This document shows positions 19,383 through 27,388 of a stretch of DNA of 64,000 nucleotides, in pieces; position 1 is the first letter of the stretch; every line of letters starts with the position of its first letter. Made by a program: the position numbers and the translations under genes. The notes beneath the pieces are model-generated. The model saw only the letters and a program-made list of their open reading frames with translations. It was not told the origin of the DNA and did not search any database. Where the stretch lies: positions 124,001 through 188,000 of the forward strand of contig NZ_QFRJ01000006.1 of assembly GCF_003143775.1 (NCBI RefSeq), read 5' to 3'. This DNA comes from Brumimicrobium oceani. Its GTDB lineage: Bacteria > Bacteroidota > Bacteroidia > Flavobacteriales_D > Crocinitomicaceae.

Positions 19383-19503
19383 CAAAACGTAACTCAACCA
19401 AATCTCAGCGTAACTCTCCATAACCCAATCAAACTTCAGTGCACCTCTAAGATATCTCGGCGTAGCTCTGCGTAAACTTTGCGAAACTCCGCGTAATTCT
19501 TCA
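19383..19503 (-). repeat. Inverted copy of the CGCAAAG repeat downstream of GxxExxY gene
   Basis: On the minus strand this reads ATTACGCGGAGTTTCGCAAAG, TTACGCAGAGCTACGCCGAG and TTACGCTGAGATTTGG, closely resembling the unit of the array at 18.0-18.8 kb in reverse orientation. It is single-copy and more diverged than the array units. It lies between the GxxExxY gene and lgt. Confidence 0.7.
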
Positions 19504-19566
19504 AAAAACTCCCCACTCTTTAATTCAAAAAAAGTATCTTTCGAGAACATTTTAAAAACGCACATT

Positions 19567-20397
19567 GTGATATTAGGAATTGAATGGAATATGACCTCGC
19601 AACTGATTGATGGTTGGAGCACTCCAAATTTATACGGTTTACTTTTTGTTTCAGGTTTAATTATTGGTTTCTACGTCATGAAACGCATTTTCAAGGCTGA
19701 GGGAATCCCAGAAGAATGGCTTGATAAACTTTTGATTTACATCGTTGTTGCTACCATCGTAGGAGCGCGTCTCGGACATGTTTTCTTTTACGATTGGCAT
19801 ATTTACCGCGAAAACCCCATAGATATTTTTAAAGTTTGGGAAGGTGGATTAGCCAGCCACGGTGGAGCAATTGCTATTTTAATCGCTCTAATCATCTACA
19901 GTAAAGTCGTTACAAAAAGATCTGTTTGGTGGATTTTAGATAGAATTGTGGCACCCATTGCTATTGCTGCATGCTTCATTCGTTTAGGAAACTTGGTGAA
20001 CCATGAAATTATTGGAAATCCTACGGATATGCCCTGGGGATTCATGTTTATGCATGAAAGCATTGACAATCTAGTTGAAGTAAATGGAGAAATGGTGCAT
20101 GTTTATCGTCATCCAGCACAGCTCTACGAAGCATTGGCTTATTTACTCAGTTTTTTCATCTTGCTTAGACTCTACTGGAAAACGAATTTAAAAGAGAAAA
20201 CCGGATTCCTGTTCGGACTTTTCTTGGTTTTCATTTTCGGATGGAGATTTATTATCGAATTTGTGAAAGTTGGTCAAGCAGAAAGAGACGCTGGATTGAT
20301 TATTAACACTGGTCAATGGTTGAGTATTCCTTTTGTTTTGGCAGGGATAATTATTATGTTGTTGGCTTGGGGGAAGAGGTTGAATACGAAAAAATGA
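19567..20397 (+). CDS. lgt: Prolipoprotein diacylglyceryl transferase
   Basis: This 276-residue polytopic inner-membrane enzyme transfers diacylglycerol from phosphatidylglycerol to lipobox cysteines of prolipoproteins. About seven hydrophobic segments are seen. Family motifs include VVATIVGARLGHVFFYDW, GGLASHGGAI with the essential histidine, and the Lgt signature RLGNLVNHEIIG. A GTG start at 19567 (MILGIEWNM) is chosen because Bacteroidota Lgt proteins typically open with a similar short hydrophobic-WN sequence; the ATG at 19591 is an alternative. Several lipoproteins in the window (30.7, 42.2, 43.0 and 43.2 kb) would be its substrates. A palindromic repeat follows. Confidence 0.93.
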   Translation: MILGIEWNMTSQLIDGWSTPNLYGLLFVSGLIIGFYVMKRIFKAEGIPEEWLDKLLIYIVVATIVGARLGHVFFYDWHIYRENPIDIFKVWEGGLASHGGAIAILIALIIYSKVVTKRSVWWILDRIVAPIAIAACFIRLGNLVNHEIIGNPTDMPWGFMFMHESIDNLVEVNGEMVHVYRHPAQLYEALAYLLSFFILLRLYWKTNLKEKTGFLFGLFLVFIFGWRFIIEFVKVGQAERDAGLIINTGQWLSIPFVLAGIIIMLLAWGKRLNTKK

Positions 20398-20402
20398 TTG
20401 AT

Positions 20403-20474
20403 GCAAGGGCGATTTGCAAATCGTAGTACGGACGGTTTGCAAACCGTCCCTACGATTTGCAAATCGACCCTACA
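20403..20474. repeat. REP-like palindrome cluster, copy 1
   Basis: Three palindromes are spaced 3-7 bases apart: CGATTTGCAAATCG (20410-20423), GGACGGTTTGCAAACCGTCC (20430-20449) and CGATTTGCAAATCG (20453-20466). Related sequences lie at 50.6-50.8 and 57.57-57.69 kb. Located between lgt and the next gene, it may also terminate or stabilise transcripts. Confidence 0.75.
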
Positions 20475-20509
20475 TGCCTAAAAAAAACAATCAGAAAAAA
20501 TACAGTTTT

Positions 20510-21466
20510 ATGAAAAATAGAATTACATCATTATTTAATATAGAATATCCGCTCATTCAGGCAGGAATGATTTGGTGTTCGGGTTGGGAATTGGCTTCTG
20601 CTGTTTCCAACGCTGGTGGATTAGGAATTATTGGTTCGGGAAGTATGTATCCTGAAATTTTGGATGAACAAATTCAAAAATGTAAGCAAGCCACGGATAA
20701 GCCTTTCGCAGTGAATTTGCCAATGCTTTATCCCGATATCGACAAGCACGTTGCGACAATTATTAAGCACAAAGTGCCTATCGTTTTTACTTCTGCTGGA
20801 AATCCGAAAACTTGGACAAAACACTTGAAAGAACATGGAATCACTGTTGTTCACGTAGTTTCAAGTGTGAAATTTGCCCTAAAATCTCAAGAAGCAGGAG
20901 TTGATGCTATTGTTGCCGAAGGTTTTGAAGCTGGTGGACACAATGGAAAAGACGAAACCACTACTTTTTGCTTAATACCAATGGTTGCTGAAGCGTTGGA
21001 TATTCCAATTATTGCCGCTGGTGGAATTGGAAACGGAGCTGGAATGCTCGCTGCCATGAACCTTGGAGCTGATGCCGTGCAAATTGGAAGTCGTTTTGTG
21101 GCTTCTGAAGAATCTTCTGCGCATATTAATTTCAAAAACACTGTAGTTCAGGCCAAAGAAGGTGATACTATCCTGACTTTAAAAGAAATTACTCCTGTTC
21201 GACTGATTAAAAATGCTTTTTATTCGCAAGTGGTTGAAGCCTATAATGAATGCAAAAGCGTTGAAGATTTAGTGACTTTATTGGGTCGTGGAAGAGCGAA
21301 AAAAGGAATGTTTGAAGGAGATTTGGAAGAAGGTGAATTAGAAATTGGTCAAGTTTCAGGATTAATTCACAAAATTCTTCCAGCCGCACAAATCGTTGAG
21401 GAGATTGTTAATGACTTCAAGACTGCATTAGCAGCGCAAAATACAAATGAAAAATTTAAGTTTTAA
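20510..21466 (+). CDS. NAD(P)H-dependent flavin oxidoreductase (nitronate monooxygenase/FabK-like)
   Basis: This 318-residue TIM-barrel flavoenzyme has NIEYPLIQAGMIWCSGWELA at the N-terminus, AEGFEAGGHNGKDE with the conserved histidine, and the FMN phosphate-binding region AAGGIGNGAGM then GADAVQIGSRFV. These occur in nitronate monooxygenases and in enoyl-ACP reductase II (FabK); the two are hard to separate by sequence reading alone. The frame is open from 20414, but upstream codons lie in the palindromic repeat; MKNRITSLFNIEYPL at 20510 is the likely start. The stop overlaps the next start in TAATG, implying translational coupling to the M16 peptidase. Confidence 0.87.
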   Translation: MKNRITSLFNIEYPLIQAGMIWCSGWELASAVSNAGGLGIIGSGSMYPEILDEQIQKCKQATDKPFAVNLPMLYPDIDKHVATIIKHKVPIVFTSAGNPKTWTKHLKEHGITVVHVVSSVKFALKSQEAGVDAIVAEGFEAGGHNGKDETTTFCLIPMVAEALDIPIIAAGGIGNGAGMLAAMNLGADAVQIGSRFVASEESSAHINFKNTVVQAKEGDTILTLKEITPVRLIKNAFYSQVVEAYNECKSVEDLVTLLGRGRAKKGMFEGDLEEGELEIGQVSGLIHKILPAAQIVEEIVNDFKTALAAQNTNEKFKF

Positions 21467-22713
21467 TGGTAGAATTTGAACGTTTTGAACTTGATAATGG
21501 ATTGCGTGTAATTTTCCATAAAGATGTTAGCACTCCAATGGCAGTGGTGAACACTTTATATGACGTTGGAGCAAGAGATGAATCTCCAGAAAGAACAGGA
21601 TTCGCCCATTTATTTGAGCATTTAATGTTTGGAGGTTCTATAAATATTCCAAATTTCGACGGCCCATTGCAAGAAGCGGGTGGATCAAACAATGCTTTTA
21701 CGAGCAATGACATCACCAATTATTACGATGTTGTTCCAGTACAAAACTTGGAAACAGCTTTATGGCTAGAAAGCGATAGAATGTTGTCTTTGGCTTTCAC
21801 TGAGAAAAGCTTAGAAGTTCAACGCAGCGTAGTGATTGAGGAGTTCAAACAACGTTATTTGAACCAACCGTACGGAGATTTGTGGTTAGAATTTCGACCA
21901 TTGGCTTACAAAGTTCATCCTTACCGCTGGGCAACTATCGGAAAGAATATTGAGCACATTCAAGAAGCAACAATGGAAGAGGTGAAAGACTTTTTCAATA
22001 CGCATTATCACCCTGGAAATGCAATTTTATGTATTGCTGGAAATTTAGAGTTAGACGAGGTAAAAAGACTAGTTCAAAAATGGTATGGTGACATTCCTTC
22101 TCGAGAGAAAAAAGTAAGAAAGCTACCTCAAGAACCAAAACAAAACGAGTTCAGAACGAAAACCATAGAAAGAGATGTTCCATCGGACGTTTACACTTAC
22201 GGATTTAAAATGGCCGGAAAAGGACAAGAAGGATATTACGAAGCCGATTTAATTTCTGATGTTTTAGGAAGAGGAAAGTCTTCTCGTTTATACAAACGTT
22301 TGAAAAAAGAATTGGAATTGGTGACAGACATCAATGCCTACGTAATGGGTTCCACAGACACTGGTTTGTTAATGATTTCCATTCACCCGAGTGACGGCGC
22401 TACTTTAGCCCAAATAGAAGAAGAACTTTGGAAAATTCTTGATGAATTAAAAATTAATTTAATAGAAAAAAAAGAATTAGAGAAAATCATTAACAAGGTA
22501 AAAACAACAAAAGCATTTTCTGAGCAAGGTGTTTTGAACAAAAGTATCGCTTTAGCAATGAATGAATTATTGGACGATGCCAACCTCATCAATACCGAAA
22601 CCGATTTTTACGAAAAAGTTACAGTTGAAGGCATTCAGAAGTACGCCAATGAAATTTTACAGAAAACCAATTGTACCCAATTGATTATTAAAGCAAAAAA
22701 GAATGATGAATAG
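21466..22713 (+). CDS. M16 (pitrilysin-family) zinc metallopeptidase, catalytic member
   Basis: This 415-residue peptidase has the inverted zinc motif HLFEH (His48, Glu51, His52) in FAHLFEHLMFGG, and a downstream conserved region with the third ligand (RSVVIEEFKQRY). The C-terminal half has the M16C-like fold pattern, including DVLGRGKSSRLYKRL. M16 proteins of this size usually work as heterodimers of one catalytic and one non-catalytic subunit, and the next gene is the expected partner. No signal peptide is visible, so the location is probably cytosolic. Starts by 1-base overlap with the preceding oxidoreductase gene. Confidence 0.93.
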   Translation: MVEFERFELDNGLRVIFHKDVSTPMAVVNTLYDVGARDESPERTGFAHLFEHLMFGGSINIPNFDGPLQEAGGSNNAFTSNDITNYYDVVPVQNLETALWLESDRMLSLAFTEKSLEVQRSVVIEEFKQRYLNQPYGDLWLEFRPLAYKVHPYRWATIGKNIEHIQEATMEEVKDFFNTHYHPGNAILCIAGNLELDEVKRLVQKWYGDIPSREKKVRKLPQEPKQNEFRTKTIERDVPSDVYTYGFKMAGKGQEGYYEADLISDVLGRGKSSRLYKRLKKELELVTDINAYVMGSTDTGLLMISIHPSDGATLAQIEEELWKILDELKINLIEKKELEKIINKVKTTKAFSEQGVLNKSIALAMNELLDDANLINTETDFYEKVTVEGIQKYANEILQKTNCTQLIIKAKKNDE

Positions 22714-23959
22714 AACCATTGCACCAGAAACATCAACAGTTACACACATAGATTTTCAATCACCAGAAATAGACACTTTAGCAAACAAGGTGAAGGTTTT
22801 CGCCATGCGTAAAACAACGGATGAAACTGTTCGTGTAGATTTCGTTTTTGATGCGGGAAGTTTGAAAACTTCAAAAATTATTGCGCAACTGACTGGTGAG
22901 TTACTTTTTTCTGGCTCAGCTGATAAAACAAGCGATGAAATTGAGGAGTCAATTGACAGATTAGGAGGATTTACTGGAGTAGAGATTTCAACTGAAAAAG
23001 CCACCATTTCGGCCATTGGATTAAGAGAACACATTGTTTCAATTGCCAAAACAGTGGTTGATGCGATGATTAATGTAAATTTCAATCCAAAGGAAATCAA
23101 CCAATTACTTCAATCGAAAAAGAAGAAAATGGCGATTAGTTTGGAGAAAGTTTCTACACAAGCCAGACGTGCTTTTTTGAGCGATTTGTTCAGCAATTCA
23201 CCTTATGGAGATTTAACGCATTTGGAAGATTACGATAAAATTGACCAAAAGGATTTAATAGAATTTCACAAAGAAAAATACCTCAAAGGATTGCAATACA
23301 TTTCAATTGTTGGCGCAATAAATGAGGAAGGTTTAGATGCAATCAAAGCTTTAGGAAATCAATTCAGCAAGGACGAAGTAACGAAAATTGATTACGATTA
23401 TAGTTATACGCCAAATAACATTCACGTAGAAAAAGAACAAGCGCTTCAAACTGCAATTCGCGTTGGAAGAGTTTTATTCAACAAGCAACATGAAGATTTC
23501 ATCAAATTTAGTGTTGTGAATACAATTTTGGGTGGCTACTTCGGAAGTCGATTAATGTCCTCCATTCGCGAAGACAAAGGTTACACTTACGGCATAGGTT
23601 CTGGAGTTGCACAACTCAAAGAAACAGGATATTTCTTTATCAGCACAGAAGTTGGAAAAGAATTTAAAGATTTGACTTTAGAAGCGATAAAAGAAGAAAT
23701 AACGCTGCTGCAAACTGAAGAAGTAAGCGAAAATGAACTTTCATTGGTGAAAAATTACATTATTGGTCAAATACTAGAGCAATCTGATGGAGCACAAGCC
23801 ATGATGGACAGATTTATTTCTGTAGAAACTTATGGATTGAACTTTTCTTATTATGACCAATTCATCAAAGAAGTAAATGAAATTACTCCGAAAGAAGTGA
23901 AAGAATTGGCTGTATTGTATTTGAATTGGGAAGACTTTACGGTGGTGAGTGCTGGGTAG
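22703..23959 (+). CDS. M16-family peptidase-like protein, non-catalytic partner
   Basis: This 418-residue protein shares the M16 architecture (LTGELLFSGSADKTSDEIEE; GGYFGSRLMSSIREDKGYTYG) but lacks HxxEH: the corresponding position reads LTGELLF. The segment with Arg and Tyr (REDKGYTYGIGSG) that helps bind substrate in partner subunits is intact. It overlaps the upstream catalytic gene by 11 bases, strongly suggesting co-translation and heterodimer formation. The TATG/ATGATGA junction gives two adjacent possible starts. Confidence 0.92.
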   Translation: MMNRTIAPETSTVTHIDFQSPEIDTLANKVKVFAMRKTTDETVRVDFVFDAGSLKTSKIIAQLTGELLFSGSADKTSDEIEESIDRLGGFTGVEISTEKATISAIGLREHIVSIAKTVVDAMINVNFNPKEINQLLQSKKKKMAISLEKVSTQARRAFLSDLFSNSPYGDLTHLEDYDKIDQKDLIEFHKEKYLKGLQYISIVGAINEEGLDAIKALGNQFSKDEVTKIDYDYSYTPNNIHVEKEQALQTAIRVGRVLFNKQHEDFIKFSVVNTILGGYFGSRLMSSIREDKGYTYGIGSGVAQLKETGYFFISTEVGKEFKDLTLEAIKEEITLLQTEEVSENELSLVKNYIIGQILEQSDGAQAMMDRFISVETYGLNFSYYDQFIKEVNEITPKEVKELAVLYLNWEDFTVVSAG

Positions 23960-23964
23960 GATGA

Positions 23965-24016
23965 TGGAACGCGGATGACGCGGATTTTCAAACGCGGATA
24001 ATCACTGATTTATTGG
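23965..24016. repeat. AACGCGGAT-type dispersed repeat fragment
   Basis: GGAACGCGGATGACGCGGAT followed by AAACGCGGATAATCACTGAT repeats the word ACGCGGAT three times. Sequences of this kind are common in intergenic DNA of Bacteroidota. Only one copy is seen here. Confidence 0.4.
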
Positions 24017-24163
24017 TTGGTTAATTATTGGTGGCTGTTAAATGGGTCACTAAAAATGTAAGAACTTGTAAATAAACCCAAAACAGAATAAAATCTCAAT
24101 TCTGCAACGAAAAGCCTTACCTTTACGTTATACTATTAGTACATAAAACACGTTTAAACATCA

Positions 24164-26221
24164 ATGCAAAAAGTATTACAATTCTTCACTCTATTTTTAT
24201 TGCTTGGATTCAATATCCAAATAGCAAGTGCTTTAACTGCGCCAGAAATCACGTGTATTACAACAGCACCAAATGGAGACATCACCATTCATTGGAATAC
24301 GGTGAATGATCCGAATGGAGAATTTGACAGTTATGATCTTTTTGGAGACGGAGGCGGTTTTTTTAATACTTACCCCAATATTAATACTAACAGTGCCACA
24401 ATCACCAATCCAGGAGCAGGAACTGTGGATGGCTATTATGTGACAGTAAATTCAAATATTCCCGGAGCTCCTCCTCTATCATCTGATACGCTGAAAAACA
24501 TTTATTTAAATTTAAACAATCCGGGAAATGGAGAAGCGATTCTGCAATGGAATCAGCCGCACGCAAATCAATTAAGCTCCTTCAATGACTATTTTCACAT
24601 CTATAAAGAATTTCCAGCTGGAACTTGGATGCTTATCGATTCAGTTTTATACAACACGACAATATACTCCGACACAATTAACGTTTGTGAAGAATTTCTA
24701 AGTTATCAAATTATTTTACCCACTTCATATTGCAATTTTACAAGTAATAGTATTGGTGACATTTTCGAAGATAAAATTGTTCCAAGTATTCCTGTAATTA
24801 CGAATGTCAATATTGACACCTTAACGAATGAAATCACTGTTTCATGGGATGTAAATAGTCAAACTGACACTTACGGTTATGTTGTATACCAAACAGATTT
24901 AGCCGGGAATCTTGTTGAAATAGATACCGTTTGGGGAAGACCAAATACAACATTCACCCATTCAGAAAACTTAGCCGACGGACCTTTCGAATATTCAATT
25001 GCAGCATTTGACTCTTGTTTCACCACCAATGTTCCGCCCACCTACCAAACTTCAGCAAAGGCATCACCACATACGACAAATCAATTGACCTCCTCTATTG
25101 ACAAATGTAATAGCTTGGTCAATTTAACTTGGACAGGATATTTGGGATTTGACAGCATCGTAGAGTCAAAGGTTTTTGCAAGTGTCAACAACGGTTCATG
25201 GCAAGAAATTGGGCAATCCACAACAAATTCTTACAGTACGAATATAAATTTTGGGGATGAAATGATCATCGCGGTTCAAACAATTTCAGAACAAGGTATA
25301 ACTTCCTTTTCGAATAAAGACACAGTAAACTTAAGCGCTGGAAACGGGCCAGGAATTTCCTATTTGAGTGTGGCAACAGTGGAAGGAGAAAACACAGTTA
25401 TCAAACACAGAATTATCAATGGAGATGGCGTAAAGTCTATTCAGTTGGAGCGATTGAATAGCACGTCTCAAGACTTTGTCAAAATTGACGAATCAGTGAT
25501 GGGAAACAATGCTGAAATTATTTTTACAGATGCTAATGTAGATGTAATGGATAGTTCTTACACCTATCGCACTATAACAATAGATACCTGTGACCAAATT
25601 TCTCAAATTTCGAATTTAGGTACTTCTATTCATTTAAAAGTCATCACAAAAGACGACACGGAGCAACATACACTGCAATGGACGCCCTACGAAAATTTCA
25701 TTGGAACAATTTCTAGCTATAGAGTTTACCGATCAATTGAAGGTGTTTTCGATACGATTCCACTTGCAGTTTTACCCTATAACGAAAGAACTTACACAGA
25801 CAAAGCTACACCTTTCGCAAAATCTAAAGAGGGAAGAGTTTGTTATTTGGTAGAAGCTGTGGAAGCCAGCAATGCTTACGGACTTCAAGAAACAAGCAGG
25901 AGCAATGTGGCCTGCGGGGTAATTGAACCACTTATTTTTATCCCCAATGCTTTTACTGTTGGTGGAAAAAACCCGGTTTTCAAACCAGAAACAAGGCACA
26001 GACAATTGAATGATTATCTTTTTGAAATATATGATAGATACGGACGCGTTATATTTTCTACTGCCAATCCTGAAGAAGGCTGGAATGGAAAATTAAAACA
26101 CCAATCAAGAAATGCAGAAGAGGGCGTTTACGTTTACCGCTTATCCTTAAAAAACGGAAATGGAATTCAAGTAATTCGCCATGGACATGTTACCTTGTTG
26201 GATTATAGTGGAGTGAAATAG
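24164..26221 (+). CDS. T9SS type B secreted protein with fibronectin III-like repeats
   Basis: This 685-residue protein has a signal peptide of about 23 residues (FFTLFLLLGFNIQIASA). A series of fibronectin type III-like beta-sandwich modules follows (ITIHWNTVNDPNG, EITVSWDVNSQTDTYGYVV, HTLQWTPYENFIGTISSYRV). From about residue 588 a gliding-motility-type C-terminal domain is present (IFIPNAFTVGGKNPVFKPE, YDRYGRVIFSTAN, GVYVYRLSLKNG). It lacks the usual FTPNGDG wording but keeps the overall pattern. It is predicted to be exported by T9SS; no enzymatic domain is recognised. It is flanked by spacers over 200 bases and is probably monocistronic. Confidence 0.85.
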   Translation: MQKVLQFFTLFLLLGFNIQIASALTAPEITCITTAPNGDITIHWNTVNDPNGEFDSYDLFGDGGGFFNTYPNINTNSATITNPGAGTVDGYYVTVNSNIPGAPPLSSDTLKNIYLNLNNPGNGEAILQWNQPHANQLSSFNDYFHIYKEFPAGTWMLIDSVLYNTTIYSDTINVCEEFLSYQIILPTSYCNFTSNSIGDIFEDKIVPSIPVITNVNIDTLTNEITVSWDVNSQTDTYGYVVYQTDLAGNLVEIDTVWGRPNTTFTHSENLADGPFEYSIAAFDSCFTTNVPPTYQTSAKASPHTTNQLTSSIDKCNSLVNLTWTGYLGFDSIVESKVFASVNNGSWQEIGQSTTNSYSTNINFGDEMIIAVQTISEQGITSFSNKDTVNLSAGNGPGISYLSVATVEGENTVIKHRIINGDGVKSIQLERLNSTSQDFVKIDESVMGNNAEIIFTDANVDVMDSSYTYRTITIDTCDQISQISNLGTSIHLKVITKDDTEQHTLQWTPYENFIGTISSYRVYRSIEGVFDTIPLAVLPYNERTYTDKATPFAKSKEGRVCYLVEAVEASNAYGLQETSRSNVACGVIEPLIFIPNAFTVGGKNPVFKPETRHRQLNDYLFEIYDRYGRVIFSTANPEEGWNGKLKHQSRNAEEGVYVYRLSLKNGNGIQVIRHGHVTLLDYSGVK

Positions 26222-26509
26222 GTTTATTGACTAGAAAAACCACTTTCTGGATACACCTAATTTTAAAACAACTCCTTCTACAGACTAAGGGAAAAGTGTC
26301 TTGACGTATTCATTTTGAAAATAGGATTGACTGAACCAAGCCCAAAGCAATAAAGCTTGAGTATTGCAATCACATCGATGCTCTGATTTCAAAAAAATCG
26401 TTTGACACAGCAATCTTTTGGGTGAACGAAGGCGGAGTTAAAAACAAAGAAAACATGTTTTAAATTTAATCGGAAATAAGAAGAAATAACACTATTTTCG
26501 CACATAATT

Positions 26510-27307
26510 ATGAATGAAGTAGATAATCAAATGTCCTTCCTCGCTCATCTTGAGGAACTGCGATGGAGAATAGTAAAATCAGTTATTGCAATACTTGTAT
26601 TTGCGATAGTTGTATGGTTTTTTAAAGAGTGGATAATTCAAAACATCTTCATTTCGATGACGAAGCCAAGTTTTGTTTCTTTTCGTTTTATGTGCGAATA
26701 TCTAGGTATTTGTTTGGAAGAAATTCCTATAAAATTCCAGTCCAACAAAGTGGGGTCACAATTTTCCACCGCTTTACTCATGTCATTTGTTGGCGGTTTT
26801 ATCGTTTCTTTTCCTTTTGTTTTCTCTCAATTGTGGGGCTTTGTAAAACCTGGTCTTAGAGTCAATGAAAAGAAAGAAGTAAGCGGAATCACTTTCTTTG
26901 TCTCTGTACTATTCCTGTTCGGGGTTATTTTTGGCTATTTAGTTGTAGCTCCTTTATGTATTCAATTTTTCGGGATTTTCTCCTTATCGGCGGAGTTTGA
27001 AAATATTTGGATGATTGCTTCGTTTATGTCTTTAATTATTTCAAGCGTCATATTTACAGGACTATTATTTTTACTGCCAATAGTTGTATATATCCTTACT
27101 AAAATAGGAATCTTAAATGCGCCATTTTTAAGGAAATATAGAAAGCATTCTATTGTAGGAGTCTTAATTTTATCTGCATTAATAACTCCGCCAGACTTTA
27201 TTAGTCAGGTTATTGTTTCTATTCCTATCATTCTTCTCTATGAGGTAGGAATATTAATAAGCGCTAGAGTTGAACGAAAAAGATTAAAAGCCGAACTAAA
27301 AAAATAA
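26510..27307 (+). CDS. tatC: Sec-independent (twin-arginine) translocase subunit TatC
   Basis: This 265-residue polytopic membrane protein has about six transmembrane helices. The N-terminal cytosolic MSFLAHLEELRWRIV contains the conserved HLxELRxR signal-peptide-binding motif. PFVFSQLWGFVKPGL (F-Q-W-F-P-L pattern) and LITPPDFISQ are also typical. TatC recognises RR-signal peptides and exports folded proteins. TatA is not encoded nearby. It precedes the DUF5686 gene by 81 bases on the same strand, and lptB is further downstream. Confidence 0.95.
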   Translation: MNEVDNQMSFLAHLEELRWRIVKSVIAILVFAIVVWFFKEWIIQNIFISMTKPSFVSFRFMCEYLGICLEEIPIKFQSNKVGSQFSTALLMSFVGGFIVSFPFVFSQLWGFVKPGLRVNEKKEVSGITFFVSVLFLFGVIFGYLVVAPLCIQFFGIFSLSAEFENIWMIASFMSLIISSVIFTGLLFLLPIVVYILTKIGILNAPFLRKYRKHSIVGVLILSALITPPDFISQVIVSIPIILLYEVGILISARVERKRLKAELKK

Positions 27308-27388
27308 CATACTAACACTACTATAAAAAATGATAAAAAAGAATCGTACTTCAGACACATTACCGCAATTTGCTTACTTTAGTATTCA

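Noticed and set aside
22703-23959. Second M16 gene as a decayed copy
   Set aside because: It lacks HxxEH but keeps the partner-subunit residues and overlaps the catalytic gene, the normal heterodimer arrangement.
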